Made by a program: the position numbers and the translations under genes. Shown piece after piece: positions 16,551-25,161 of a DNA stretch of 62,914 nucleotides. This DNA comes from Streptomyces monomycini. Lineage in GTDB: Bacteria; Actinomycetota; Actinomycetes; Streptomycetales; Streptomycetaceae. Position 1 is the stretch's first letter; every line of letters starts with the position of its first letter. Location of the stretch: assembly GCF_022271435.1 (NCBI RefSeq), contig NZ_JAFIQY010000049.1, positions 1 through 62,914 of the forward strand, read 5' to 3'. The notes under the pieces were generated by a model. The model was not told the origin of the DNA. It ran no database searches and was given only the letters and a program-made list of their open reading frames with translations.

Positions 16551-16952
16551 TCAGGTGCGCAGCATCCGCTCGATGGCCTTGGTGGCTTCCTTGACCTTCT
16601 CGTCGATGGCCTCGGGGCCCTTGACGGCGGCGTCGGCGACGCAGTGCCGCAGGTGCTCCTCCAGGAGCTGGAGGCCGAAGGACTGCAGGCCCTTCGTGCT
16701 CGCCGACACCTGGGTGAGTATGTCGATGCAGTACACATCTTCTTCCAGCATCCGCTGGAGGCCGCGGATCTGGCCCTCGATCCGGCGCAGCCTCTTGAGG
16801 TGTGCGTCCTTGTGCTGCGCGTAGCCGTGGATGCCCAGATCGTGAGCGGTGACGGCGTCGGGGCCGGCGGCGAGGGCGGTTTCCGGCCCGCCGGCGTGGT
16901 GGGCCGCGGCGGCTGCGGTGGTGCCGTTGGTGTCGGCGTCCGTGGTCGTCAT
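16551..16952 (-). CDS. csoR: CsoR-type copper-sensing repressor
   Basis: About 133 residues: a disordered Ala-rich N-terminus of ~45 residues and an all-helical CsoR domain. The copper ligands Cys75, His100 and Cys104 keep the exact 25- and 4-residue spacing of M. tuberculosis CsoR (36-61-65). CsoR is a tetrameric repressor released from DNA by Cu(I). The ATG at 16952 is preferred because GGGAG precedes it at normal spacing; an ATG at 16958 abuts that site. A perfect palindrome of the CsoR operator type lies 28-52 bases upstream, implying autoregulation. No copper ATPase or copZ gene is nearby. Confidence 0.92.
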   Translation of the reverse strand: MTTTDADTNGTTAAAAAHHAGGPETALAAGPDAVTAHDLGIHGYAQHKDAHLKRLRRIEGQIRGLQRMLEEDVYCIDILTQVSASTKGLQSFGLQLLEEHLRHCVADAAVKGPEAIDEKVKEATKAIERMLRT

Positions 16953-16979
16953 GGCCATCTCCCGTGATACGTAGGCATT

Positions 16980-17004
16980 CCATATACCCCTAGTGGGTAT
17001 ATGG
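16980..17004. promoter_or_regulatory. CsoR operator palindrome
   Basis: CCATATACCC (16980-16989) and GGGTATATGG (16995-17004) form a perfect 10-bp inverted repeat around CTAGT. This matches the TACCC-N-GGGTA operators bound by actinobacterial CsoR. It lies just upstream of csoR, in the csoR/DUF47 divergent region. Confidence 0.85.
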
Positions 17005-17146
17005 TACAGAAATTCGCGGGCGCGGGCGGTACCCCGTGCAGAGCATGCTGCCCGATGGGCGACACTGAAGGAATGCCGGTTAGCTGTGGCTGGATGATGC
17101 GCCTAGCATCAACTCGACCGAATCCGATGCACCCCGAGGATTTCAC

Positions 17147-17767
17147 GTGCGCTTTCGTCTGACCCCCAGGGAGACGAGCTTCTACGACATGTTCGCGGCG
17201 TCCGCGGACAACATCGTCACAGGCTCCAAGCTCCTGATGGAACTGCTCGGGGCGGACGCCTCCGCGCGGACAGAGATCGCCGAGAGGATGCGGGCGGCGG
17301 AGCACGCGGGGGACGACGCGACCCACGCGATCTTCCACCAGCTGAACTCTTCGTTCATCACGCCGTTCGACCGCGAGGACATCTACAACCTCGCCTCGAA
17401 GCTCGACGACATCATGGACTTCATGGAGGAGGCCGTCGATCTGGTCGTCCTCTACAACATCGAGGAACTGCCCAAGGGCGTCGAGCAGCAGATCGAAGTG
17501 CTGGCGCGGGCGGCGGAGCTGACCGCCGAGGCGATGCCGAACCTGCGCACGATGTCCAACCTCACCGAGTACTGGATCGAGGTCAACCGCCTGGAGAACC
17601 AGGCCGACCAGATCCACCGCAAGCTGCTCGCGCACCTGTTCAACGGCAAGTACGACGCCATCGAGGTGCTCAAGCTCAAGCAGATCGTGGACATCCTGGA
17701 AGAGGCGGCCGACGCCTTCGAGCATGTCGCCAATACGGTCGAGACGATCGCGGTCAAGGAGTCCTGA
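17147..17767 (+). CDS. DUF47 (PhoU-like) Pit accessory protein
   Basis: A 206-residue, mostly helical DUF47 protein related to PhoU. Acidic metal-ligand motifs of the type E/DxxxD recur (FDREDIYNLASKLDDIMDF, NRLENQAD). DUF47 proteins are encoded with Pit transporters and are thought to control phosphate uptake through them. GTG 17147 follows GAGGA by seven bases. The pit gene begins six bases after its stop, so the two form an operon. Confidence 0.9.
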   Translation: MRFRLTPRETSFYDMFAASADNIVTGSKLLMELLGADASARTEIAERMRAAEHAGDDATHAIFHQLNSSFITPFDREDIYNLASKLDDIMDFMEEAVDLVVLYNIEELPKGVEQQIEVLARAAELTAEAMPNLRTMSNLTEYWIEVNRLENQADQIHRKLLAHLFNGKYDAIEVLKLKQIVDILEEAADAFEHVANTVETIAVKES

Positions 17768-17773
17768 CCTCCG

Positions 17774-18772
<999 letters not shown>

Positions 18773-18805
18773 CGCCGCACGGCCGCTGAGCCGCACGTTC
18801 TTGTG

Positions 18806-18835
18806 GGCCCGCCCTCCGGTTCCGGAGGGCGGGCC
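18806..18835. terminator. Bidirectional hairpin between pit and pst
   Basis: A perfect 14-bp stem (18806-18819 with 18822-18835) with a two-base loop. It lies 34 bases after pit and 89 bases after the convergent pstB, and probably ends both transcripts. Confidence 0.8.
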
Positions 18836-18923
18836 TCGTCCTTGCGGTGGCACCGCCATGCAGCACCGCAGGACGTACGGGGCGGGCCCGGGTCCGGGCC
18901 CCGCGCGGAGCCCGGACGGGCGC

Positions 18924-19703
18924 TCAGCCGAAGCGGCCGGAGATGTAGTCCTCGGTGGCCTGGACCGACGGGTTGGAGAAGATCCGCTCGGTGTCGTCGA
19001 TCTCGACCAGCTTGCCGGGCTGCCCGACCGCGGCCAGGTTGAAGAAGGCCGTACGGTCCGAGACGCGCGCCGCCTGCTGCATGTTGTGCGTCACGATGAC
19101 GATCGTGAACCGTTCCTTCAGCTCGCCGATCAGGTCCTCGATGGCGAGGGTGGAGATCGGGTCGAGGGCCGAGCACGGCTCGTCCATCAGCAGCACCTGC
19201 GGCTCGACCGCGATGGCGCGGGCGATGCACAGCCGCTGCTGCTGGCCGCCGGACAGGCCGGAGCCGGGCTTGTTCAGCCGGTCCTTGACCTCGTTCCAGA
19301 GGTTGGCGCCCTTGAGGGACTTCTCGACGACGTCGTTCAGCTCGGACTTCTTCTTCACCGTGCCGTTCAGGCGCAGGCCCGCCGCGACATTGTCGAAGAT
19401 CGACATGGTGGGGAACGGGTTCGGGCGCTGGAAGACCATGCCGACGGTACGGCGTACCGCCACCGGGTCCACGCCGCTGCCGTACAGGTTCTCGTCGTCC
19501 AGCATCACCTTGCCCTCGACGCGGCCGCCCGGGGTGACCTCGTGCATCCGGTTCAGGGTGCGCAGGAACGTCGACTTGCCGCAGCCCGAGGGGCCGATGA
19601 AGGCGGTCACCGAGCGGGGCTCGACGGTCATGGAGATGTCGTCGATGGCCCGGTGGCTGCCGTAGTAGGCGGAGAGGCCGCTGACGTCGATTCGCTTGGC
19701 CAT
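18924..19703 (-). CDS. pstB: Phosphate ABC transporter ATPase PstB
   Basis: A 259-residue ABC ATPase with Walker A GPSGCGKST, the PstB-specific QRPNPFPTMSIFDNV stretch, signature LSGGQQQRL and Walker B LLMDEPCSALD. It powers high-affinity phosphate import with PstSCA. It is the last gene of the minus-strand pst operon, 33 bases after pstA. The ATG at 19703 gives the usual MAKRIDV start. Confidence 0.95.
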   Translation of the reverse strand: MAKRIDVSGLSAYYGSHRAIDDISMTVEPRSVTAFIGPSGCGKSTFLRTLNRMHEVTPGGRVEGKVMLDDENLYGSGVDPVAVRRTVGMVFQRPNPFPTMSIFDNVAAGLRLNGTVKKKSELNDVVEKSLKGANLWNEVKDRLNKPGSGLSGGQQQRLCIARAIAVEPQVLLMDEPCSALDPISTLAIEDLIGELKERFTIVIVTHNMQQAARVSDRTAFFNLAAVGQPGKLVEIDDTERIFSNPSVQATEDYISGRFG

Positions 19704-19736
19704 GGAAATCACTGCTTCTTTCGTGACGCTGGAGAG

Positions 19737-20816
19737 TCAGCGGCCGGTCTTGGGGGCTTTCCAGCGGGCGATGCCGCGGGCCACCAGGTTGAGGATCATG
19801 ACGAAGGCGATCAGGACGAGCGCCGCGCCCCACGCACGGTCGTACGAGGCGTCGGAGCCCTGCTGCCACTGCTGGAACACGTACAGCGGCAGCGACTGCT
19901 GGGCGCCTTCGAAGGGGTTGCTGTTGATCGTCTTCGCGCCCCAGACCAGCAGCAGTACGGGTGCGGTCTCACCGGTGATACGGGCGATGGCCAGCATCAC
20001 GCCGGTGGCGATGCCGCCGACCGAGGTGGGCAGCACCACCTTGAGGATGGTGCGCCACTTCGGCACGCCGAGGGCCAGGGACGCCTCGCGCAGCTCGTTG
20101 GGGACCAGCTTGAGCATCTCCTCGGTGGAGCGCACGACCACCGGCATCATCAGGATGGCCAGCGCCATCGCGCCGGCGAAGCCGGACGGGCCGAAGCCGA
20201 GGATCAGGATCCACACCGACAGGACGAACAGGCCGGCCACGATCGAGGGGATGCCGGTCATCACGTCGACGAAGAAGGTGACGGCCTTGGCCAGCTTGCC
20301 GCGCCCGTACTCGACCAGGTAGATCGCGGTGAGCAGGCCGATCGGCGCGGCGATGAGCGCGGCCAGGCCGACCTGCTGGAGGGTGCCGACGAGGGCGTGG
20401 TAGATGCCGCCGCCGGCCATCGCGTCCGGCAGGGTGCCCATCGAGTGGCTGAGGAAGTAGCCGTCGACGACCTTGATGCCGCGGGCGACGGTCTCCCAGA
20501 TGAGGGAGGCGAGCGGGACCACGGCCAGCAGGAAGCAGATCCACACCAGGCTGGTGGCGAGGCGGTCCTTGGCCTGCCGGGTGCCTTCGACGGCGGCGGC
20601 GAGCAGGAACGTGCCGAGGACGAACAGCAGGGCGGCGATCAGGCCCCACTGGATACGGCTCTCCAGGCCCGCTGCCAGGCCGATGCCGCAGCCCACGGCG
20701 GCCGCGGCCGCGGCGAGCCCGGCGGGGGCCCAGCGGGGCAGCCGGGGCTGTTTGAGCGAGACCGGGAGGGGCGCGCTGTCGGCGACGGGCCGTCGCGCGG
20801 TGACCGTGTTACTCAT
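19737..20816 (-). CDS. pstA: Phosphate ABC transporter permease PstA
   Basis: A 359-residue permease with about eight membrane helices. The BPD permease EAA loop (REASLALGVPKWRTILKVVLP) and the ARITGETAPVLLL motif are typical of PstA. Its N-terminal 110 residues hold two extra hydrophobic pairs not needed for the core fold, as usual in actinobacteria. The ATG overlaps the pstC stop (ATGA). Confidence 0.93.
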   Translation of the reverse strand: MSNTVTARRPVADSAPLPVSLKQPRLPRWAPAGLAAAAAAVGCGIGLAAGLESRIQWGLIAALLFVLGTFLLAAAVEGTRQAKDRLATSLVWICFLLAVVPLASLIWETVARGIKVVDGYFLSHSMGTLPDAMAGGGIYHALVGTLQQVGLAALIAAPIGLLTAIYLVEYGRGKLAKAVTFFVDVMTGIPSIVAGLFVLSVWILILGFGPSGFAGAMALAILMMPVVVRSTEEMLKLVPNELREASLALGVPKWRTILKVVLPTSVGGIATGVMLAIARITGETAPVLLLVWGAKTINSNPFEGAQQSLPLYVFQQWQQGSDASYDRAWGAALVLIAFVMILNLVARGIARWKAPKTGR

Positions 20817-21814
20817 GCGTTGGCCCCCGAGTACTCCTTGCGGCGGGCGATGATCAGGCGGGCCGCGCCGTTGACGAGCAGCGTGATGACGAAGAGGACG
20901 AGGCCGGAGGCGATCAGGGCGTCCTGCCCGAACTCGTCGGCCTCGCTGAACTTGCTGGCGATGTTCTGGGCGAAGGTGCCGCCGCCCCCGTCCAGCAGGC
21001 TGGTGTTGATCAGGAAGCTGGGGGACAGGACGGTGGCCACCGCCATCGTCTCGCCGAGCGCGCGGCCCAGGCCCAGCATCGAGGCGCTGATGACGCCGGA
21101 GCGGCCGAACGGCAGGACGGACATCCGGATGACTTCCCAGCGGGTCGCGCCGAGCGCGAGCGCGGCCTCCTCGTGCATCTTCGGCGCCTGGAGGAAGACC
21201 TCGCGGCTGACGCTGGTCACGATCGGCAGGATCATGATCGCGAGCAGGATGCCGACGGTGAACAGCGAGCGGGGGGCCTCGTCGGCGTAGGAGAAGATCC
21301 CGGTCCAGCCGAGGTAGTCGTCCAGCCAGCTGTAGAGGCCGGTCAGGTGCGGTACGAGGAACAGGGCGCCCCACAGGCCGTAGATGATGCTGGGCACCGC
21401 GGCGAGCAGGTCGACGACGTACCCGAGCAGCGAGGCCAGCTTGCGCGGCGCGTAGTGCGAGATGAACAGCGCGATGCCGACCGCGACCGGGACCGCGACG
21501 GCCATCGCGATCACCGAGCTGACCACGGTGCCGAAGGCGAGGACGGCGATGCCGAACTTCGGCTCGGTGCCGGAGGCGGTCCACTCGAAGTAGGTCAGGA
21601 AGTTCGCGTGGTCCCCGGAGACGGCGATCACCGAGCGGACGGTGAGGAAGGCCGCGATGGCCGCCATGATCACCAGGAGGGCGATGCCCGAGCCGCGGGA
21701 CAGGCCGAGGAAGATCCGGTCTCCGGGGCGGACCGCGCTGCCGGACACCGGGGAGGCGGCGGGCGGCGCGGGTGGTGGCGGTGGTGCGCTGGATATCGAG
21801 GGTGCTGAGTTCAT
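20813..21814 (-). CDS. pstC: Phosphate ABC transporter permease PstC
   Basis: A 333-residue permease with a Pro/Ala-rich cytoplasmic start and six main helices. It carries VDLLAAVPSIIYGLWG and the EAA loop EEAALALGATRWEVIRMSVLP followed by LGRALGETMAV, all PstC hallmarks. GGAGA lies upstream of the ATG at 21814. It is 95 bases downstream of pstS and coupled to pstA. Confidence 0.93.
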   Translation of the reverse strand: MNSAPSISSAPPPPPAPPAASPVSGSAVRPGDRIFLGLSRGSGIALLVIMAAIAAFLTVRSVIAVSGDHANFLTYFEWTASGTEPKFGIAVLAFGTVVSSVIAMAVAVPVAVGIALFISHYAPRKLASLLGYVVDLLAAVPSIIYGLWGALFLVPHLTGLYSWLDDYLGWTGIFSYADEAPRSLFTVGILLAIMILPIVTSVSREVFLQAPKMHEEAALALGATRWEVIRMSVLPFGRSGVISASMLGLGRALGETMAVATVLSPSFLINTSLLDGGGGTFAQNIASKFSEADEFGQDALIASGLVLFVITLLVNGAARLIIARRKEYSGANA

Positions 21815-21909
21815 GGTTTCTCCGGTCTGCGGAGCCCGGCGGGGGCTCCTGGCGCGGCGGTGCACCGGACGGGCGGCGGCCTGCGGGGCGCGGGCCGCCG
21901 CCCGGTGGG

Positions 21910-23037
21910 TCAGGAGAGCGAGGCGACGGTCGAGCGGACCTTGTCGGCGATCTCGGCCGGCAGCGGCGCGTAGCCCAGCTCCTTGAGGGCGTTCTGGCCG
22001 TCCTTGCTGGCGATGTAGGTCAGGAAGGACTTGGTGGCGGGCAGGGTCTCCGCCTTGTTGCCCTTGTCGCAGGCGATCTCGTACGTGACCAGGGTGATCG
22101 GGTAGGCACCCTCGGCCTTGGTGGTGTAGTTGAGCTTCAGGGCCAGGTCGCTGCCCTTGCCGACCTGCTTGGCCTCGGCGATGGCCTTGGAGGCGTTGTC
22201 GACGGTGGCCTCGACCGGGTCCTTGGCGCCGGTGTTCAGCTTGACCGTGTTGATCTTGCCGGCCGTGGCGTACGACAGCTCGAAGTAGGAGATCGCCCCG
22301 CTGGTCTGCTTGACCTGCGAGGACACCCCTGCCGAGCCGGACGCGGCCTGGCCGCCCTTGCCCTCCCAGGTCTTGCCGGGCTCGTGCTTCCAGGCGCCGG
22401 GGGCGGCGCCCTTGAGGTACTTGGTGAAGTTGTCGGTGGTGCCGGAGTCGTCGGAGCGGTGGAACGCCTGGATCTTGAGGTCCGGCAGGTTGGCGTCCGG
22501 GTTGAGCCGCTTGACCGCCTCGTCGTTCCACTTGGTGATCTCCGAGTCGAAGATCTTGGCGAGGGTCGGCGCGTCCAGCACGAGGCTGTCCACGCCCGGC
22601 ACGTTGTAGCCGACCGCGATCGGGCCGCCCACCATCGGCAGGTTGATCGCCTGGCCGCCCTTGCAGACCTGCTTGGACTTCTCCACCTCCTCGGGCTTGA
22701 GCGCCGAGTCGGAGCCCGCGAAGGCGGTCTGGCCCTGGAGGAAGGTGGTGATGCCCGCGCCGGAGCCGGTGGGCTGGTAGTTGATGCTGGTGTCCTTGCA
22801 GGCGCCCGAGTAGGCCTGCACCCAGGCGTCCATGGCGTTCTTCTGCGCGGACGAGCCGGAGGCGAGCAGCTTGCCCTTGCCCTCGCACTTGATGTTGCCG
22901 GTCTTCGCCGCGGAAGCCGCCCCGCCGCCACCACTGGTGTCGTCGGAGCCGCACGCCGACAGGGTCAGGGCACCGGTGACGGCGAGAGCGCCGACGGCGA
23001 GGGCGCGAACCCGGTTGTTGCGCTGCAGCTGCTTCAC
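21910..23037 (-). CDS. pstS: Phosphate-binding lipoprotein PstS
   Basis: A 375-residue lipoprotein with a signal peptide and lipobox LSACGSDD, then a PstS fold with phosphate-binding stretches LASGSSAQKNAM, GSGAGITTF, FAGSDSAL and HRSDDSGTTDNF. It binds phosphate at the cell surface and hands it to PstCA. It starts the pstSCAB operon with a GTG. Upstream are PHO boxes (23275-23318) and a separate array of GGTCACC repeats (23100-23152), so control by PhoP and at least one further factor is likely. Confidence 0.95.
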   Translation of the reverse strand: MKQLQRNNRVRALAVGALAVTGALTLSACGSDDTSGGGGAASAAKTGNIKCEGKGKLLASGSSAQKNAMDAWVQAYSGACKDTSINYQPTGSGAGITTFLQGQTAFAGSDSALKPEEVEKSKQVCKGGQAINLPMVGGPIAVGYNVPGVDSLVLDAPTLAKIFDSEITKWNDEAVKRLNPDANLPDLKIQAFHRSDDSGTTDNFTKYLKGAAPGAWKHEPGKTWEGKGGQAASGSAGVSSQVKQTSGAISYFELSYATAGKINTVKLNTGAKDPVEATVDNASKAIAEAKQVGKGSDLALKLNYTTKAEGAYPITLVTYEIACDKGNKAETLPATKSFLTYIASKDGQNALKELGYAPLPAEIADKVRSTVASLS

Positions 23038-23099
23038 TGTCGTGAGTTCCTTCCTGGGGCGCGCCGCTTCGTGTTCGGCGTGCGGGGTGCGGACGTGGT

Positions 23100-23152
23100 G
23101 GTCACCGGCGTGGCGACCGGGTGGTCACCCGGATGGTGACCGCGAGGTCACT
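23100..23152. promoter_or_regulatory. Array of five GGTCACC-like repeats upstream of pstS
   Basis: Five heptamers (GGTCACC, GGCGACC, GGTCACC, GGTGACC, GGTCACT) begin at 23100, 23112, 23123, 23135 and 23146, i.e. every 11-12 bases, about one helical turn. They resemble PHO-box direct repeats (GTTCACC) but are read on the opposite strand and nearer the gene. They could be a second PhoP site or bind another regulator. Confidence 0.55.
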
Positions 23153-23274
23153 GTGCGGCGGCCGCAGCGGTCGGGCAAGGGTCGCCGGAGCGGGTGGTCG
23201 GTTGGTTCAGCAATGCCGTGCCGCGTTCGCTCCGCAGGAGTGGCGCGCCGCTCGGTACGGCCGAAATTAGGCAG

Positions 23275-23318
23275 ATCAGGTGAAGCCGCCGATGGAGGAG
23301 AGTGAACGCCGGGTGAAC
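23275..23318 (-). promoter_or_regulatory. PHO boxes (PhoP direct repeats)
   Basis: Read on the minus strand, four consecutive 11-mers are GTTCACCCGGC, GTTCACTCTCC, TCCATCGGCGG and CTTCACCTGAT. Three match the Streptomyces PHO-box unit GTTCACC with exact 11-base periodicity. The site lies 238 bases upstream of pstS and 75 bases upstream of the divergent NlpC/P60 gene. Confidence 0.85.
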
Positions 23319-23392
23319 CTCGGCCGTCGGCTGGGGGCGGCGCGCGGGCGGCCCGGAATCCTGCGCGGTGCTCTGTCGGTTTACCCGCCGGT

Positions 23393-24745
23393 ATGGCAGC
23401 ATCCGCGCCTGTGGACGTGCACGAATCGGTGCGGAACGACCGGAGGTGGCTGGTGGGGCGGCAGGGGGCAGGGCGGGACAATCCCGATGCGTACGACAAA
23501 CGTGACGTACGGGACGGCGCGGGCGCGGCGGACGAGCCGCGGCGGGTGGGCGCGGGGGGCCTGACGGGCGTACGGAACGTGGTGGGCGCGGGGAGCAGGG
23601 CAGGTGTACGGAACCTGGTGGGCGCGGGGCGCCGGGCGGGTGTACGGAGCGCGGCGGATGTACGGGGCCGGGCGGGCGTGGAGCGCCGGCGGGGCGTACG
23701 GGGGCTGCGCGGTGCCGTGGTGGCCGCCACGGCGGTGGTCCTGGGCGTGACCGGGATCCTCGGCGGGACGGCTCCGGCCGCGTACGCCGACCCCGGCCCC
23801 GCCGTGTCCGAAAAGCGCCTCGAAGAGGTGCGCAAGGAGCTGGAGGGCCTCTACCGCAAGGCGGAACAGGCCACCGAGGCGTACAACGCGGCGAAGGAGC
23901 AGGTCGCGCTCCAGCAGAAGGAGATCGTCAAGCTGGCGCAGACGATCGACCGGACGCAGAAGCAGATGGACGAACTCAAACGCCAGGCGGGCGCGCTGGC
24001 CAGCGCGCAGTACCGGGGCGGCGGCATCCCGTCCGAGGCCCGGCTCATGCTCAACAAGGACCCCGAGCGCTTCCTCGACAACGCCACGCTCGTCCGCAAG
24101 GGCCAGCACGCCGCGAAGGACCTGGGCGACCAGCTCGCGCGGACGAAGAACGCGTTGGAGGGGTACGCGCAGGACGCCACCGACCGCTGGGAGCGGCTGG
24201 AGGAGAACCGCAGGAAGACGGAGACCGCGCAGCTCGACGTCCGCAAGAGGATCGAGGCCGCGCAGCAGGTGGAGTCGCAGCTGGCCGCGGAGGAGAAGGA
24301 GCGGCTGAAGAAGCTGGAGGACGCGCGGGCGCTCCAGGAGCAGCAGAAGTGGCTGGACTCCGGCGTGCTGAAGGACATCGGCGCGCACGCCTCGGAGGCC
24401 GGCAAGGAGGCGGTGGCGTACGCGACTTCGCAGATCGGCAAGGACTACGTGTGGGGCGCGGAGGGCCCGGACACCTTCGACTGCTCGGGGCTGACGATGC
24501 GGGCCTGGCAGGCGGCCGGCCGGCCGGTCCCGCGGACCTCGCAGGAGCAGTGGCGGCAGCTGCCGCGGATCGGCCTGAAGGACATGCGCCCCGGCGACCT
24601 GATCATCTATTACGCCGACGCGAGCCATGTCGGTATGTACATCGGGGACGGCGCGATGGTGCACGCGCCGCGGCCGGGCCGGCAGATCACGGTCGCCGGG
24701 GCCGGGTCGATGCCGATCCTCGGGGTGGTGCGGCCCGACAAGTAG
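23393..24745 (+). CDS. Secreted coiled-coil NlpC/P60 endopeptidase
   Basis: A 450-residue protein. An unusually long basic N-terminus (about 105 residues) precedes one hydrophobic signal segment (GAVVAATAVVLGVTGILGG), a coiled coil of about 200 residues (RipA/PcsB-like, rich in E, K and Q), and a C-terminal NlpC/P60 domain with FDCSGLTMRAW and SHVGMYIG. It should cleave stem peptides in the wall after export; the coiled coil normally mediates autoinhibition or FtsX contact. Within the N-terminus short VRN-VGAG-RAG units repeat, so the true start may lie downstream. It diverges from pstS and may share PhoP control. Confidence 0.82.
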   Translation: MAASAPVDVHESVRNDRRWLVGRQGAGRDNPDAYDKRDVRDGAGAADEPRRVGAGGLTGVRNVVGAGSRAGVRNLVGAGRRAGVRSAADVRGRAGVERRRGVRGLRGAVVAATAVVLGVTGILGGTAPAAYADPGPAVSEKRLEEVRKELEGLYRKAEQATEAYNAAKEQVALQQKEIVKLAQTIDRTQKQMDELKRQAGALASAQYRGGGIPSEARLMLNKDPERFLDNATLVRKGQHAAKDLGDQLARTKNALEGYAQDATDRWERLEENRRKTETAQLDVRKRIEAAQQVESQLAAEEKERLKKLEDARALQEQQKWLDSGVLKDIGAHASEAGKEAVAYATSQIGKDYVWGAEGPDTFDCSGLTMRAWQAAGRPVPRTSQEQWRQLPRIGLKDMRPGDLIIYYADASHVGMYIGDGAMVHAPRPGRQITVAGAGSMPILGVVRPDK

Positions 24746-25161
24746 GGGCTTCGGGGGCGGGCGAGGTGCGCAGGGGCGCGAGTGGTGGCGCCCCGGCGTG
24801 CGGCGCAGGGTCTGGCGCGGGGCGTGCTGCCGTACGCGGGGGAGTTCGCGCCCCCGCACACAGCGTGAGGAGTACGTGCGTTTCGTCACGGAGCGCTGCC
24901 GGCCAACCTGACGCCGTAGAGGTGATGTTCGTCATTCCGCGGCCCTCCCCGCCCAGGTCACCGGGTGTGTGGGGCACGGCATATGACAAGTGCCGGGTGC
25001 CGTCCGGCATTCCGTAAGCGTCCGCGCTACCGCTATGGTCGCCTCTCGGTGCCCGGTGGCGCACCGCCCGGACCGACCGCCGGGCGGCGGCGGAACCGGG
25101 CACAGTGGCGCGCGCTTCGGCGGGCCACTGCGCACCCTCGGGGGAGGGAAGGAAGCAGAGC
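24746..25161 (+). other. Intergenic region, no gene recognised
   Basis: 416 bases between the NlpC/P60 gene and the PP2C gene. I see no supported gene, RNA or strong hairpin. The part near 24980-25045 is relatively AT-rich (CATATGACAAG) and may hold the promoter of the phosphatase gene. Confidence 0.4.
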
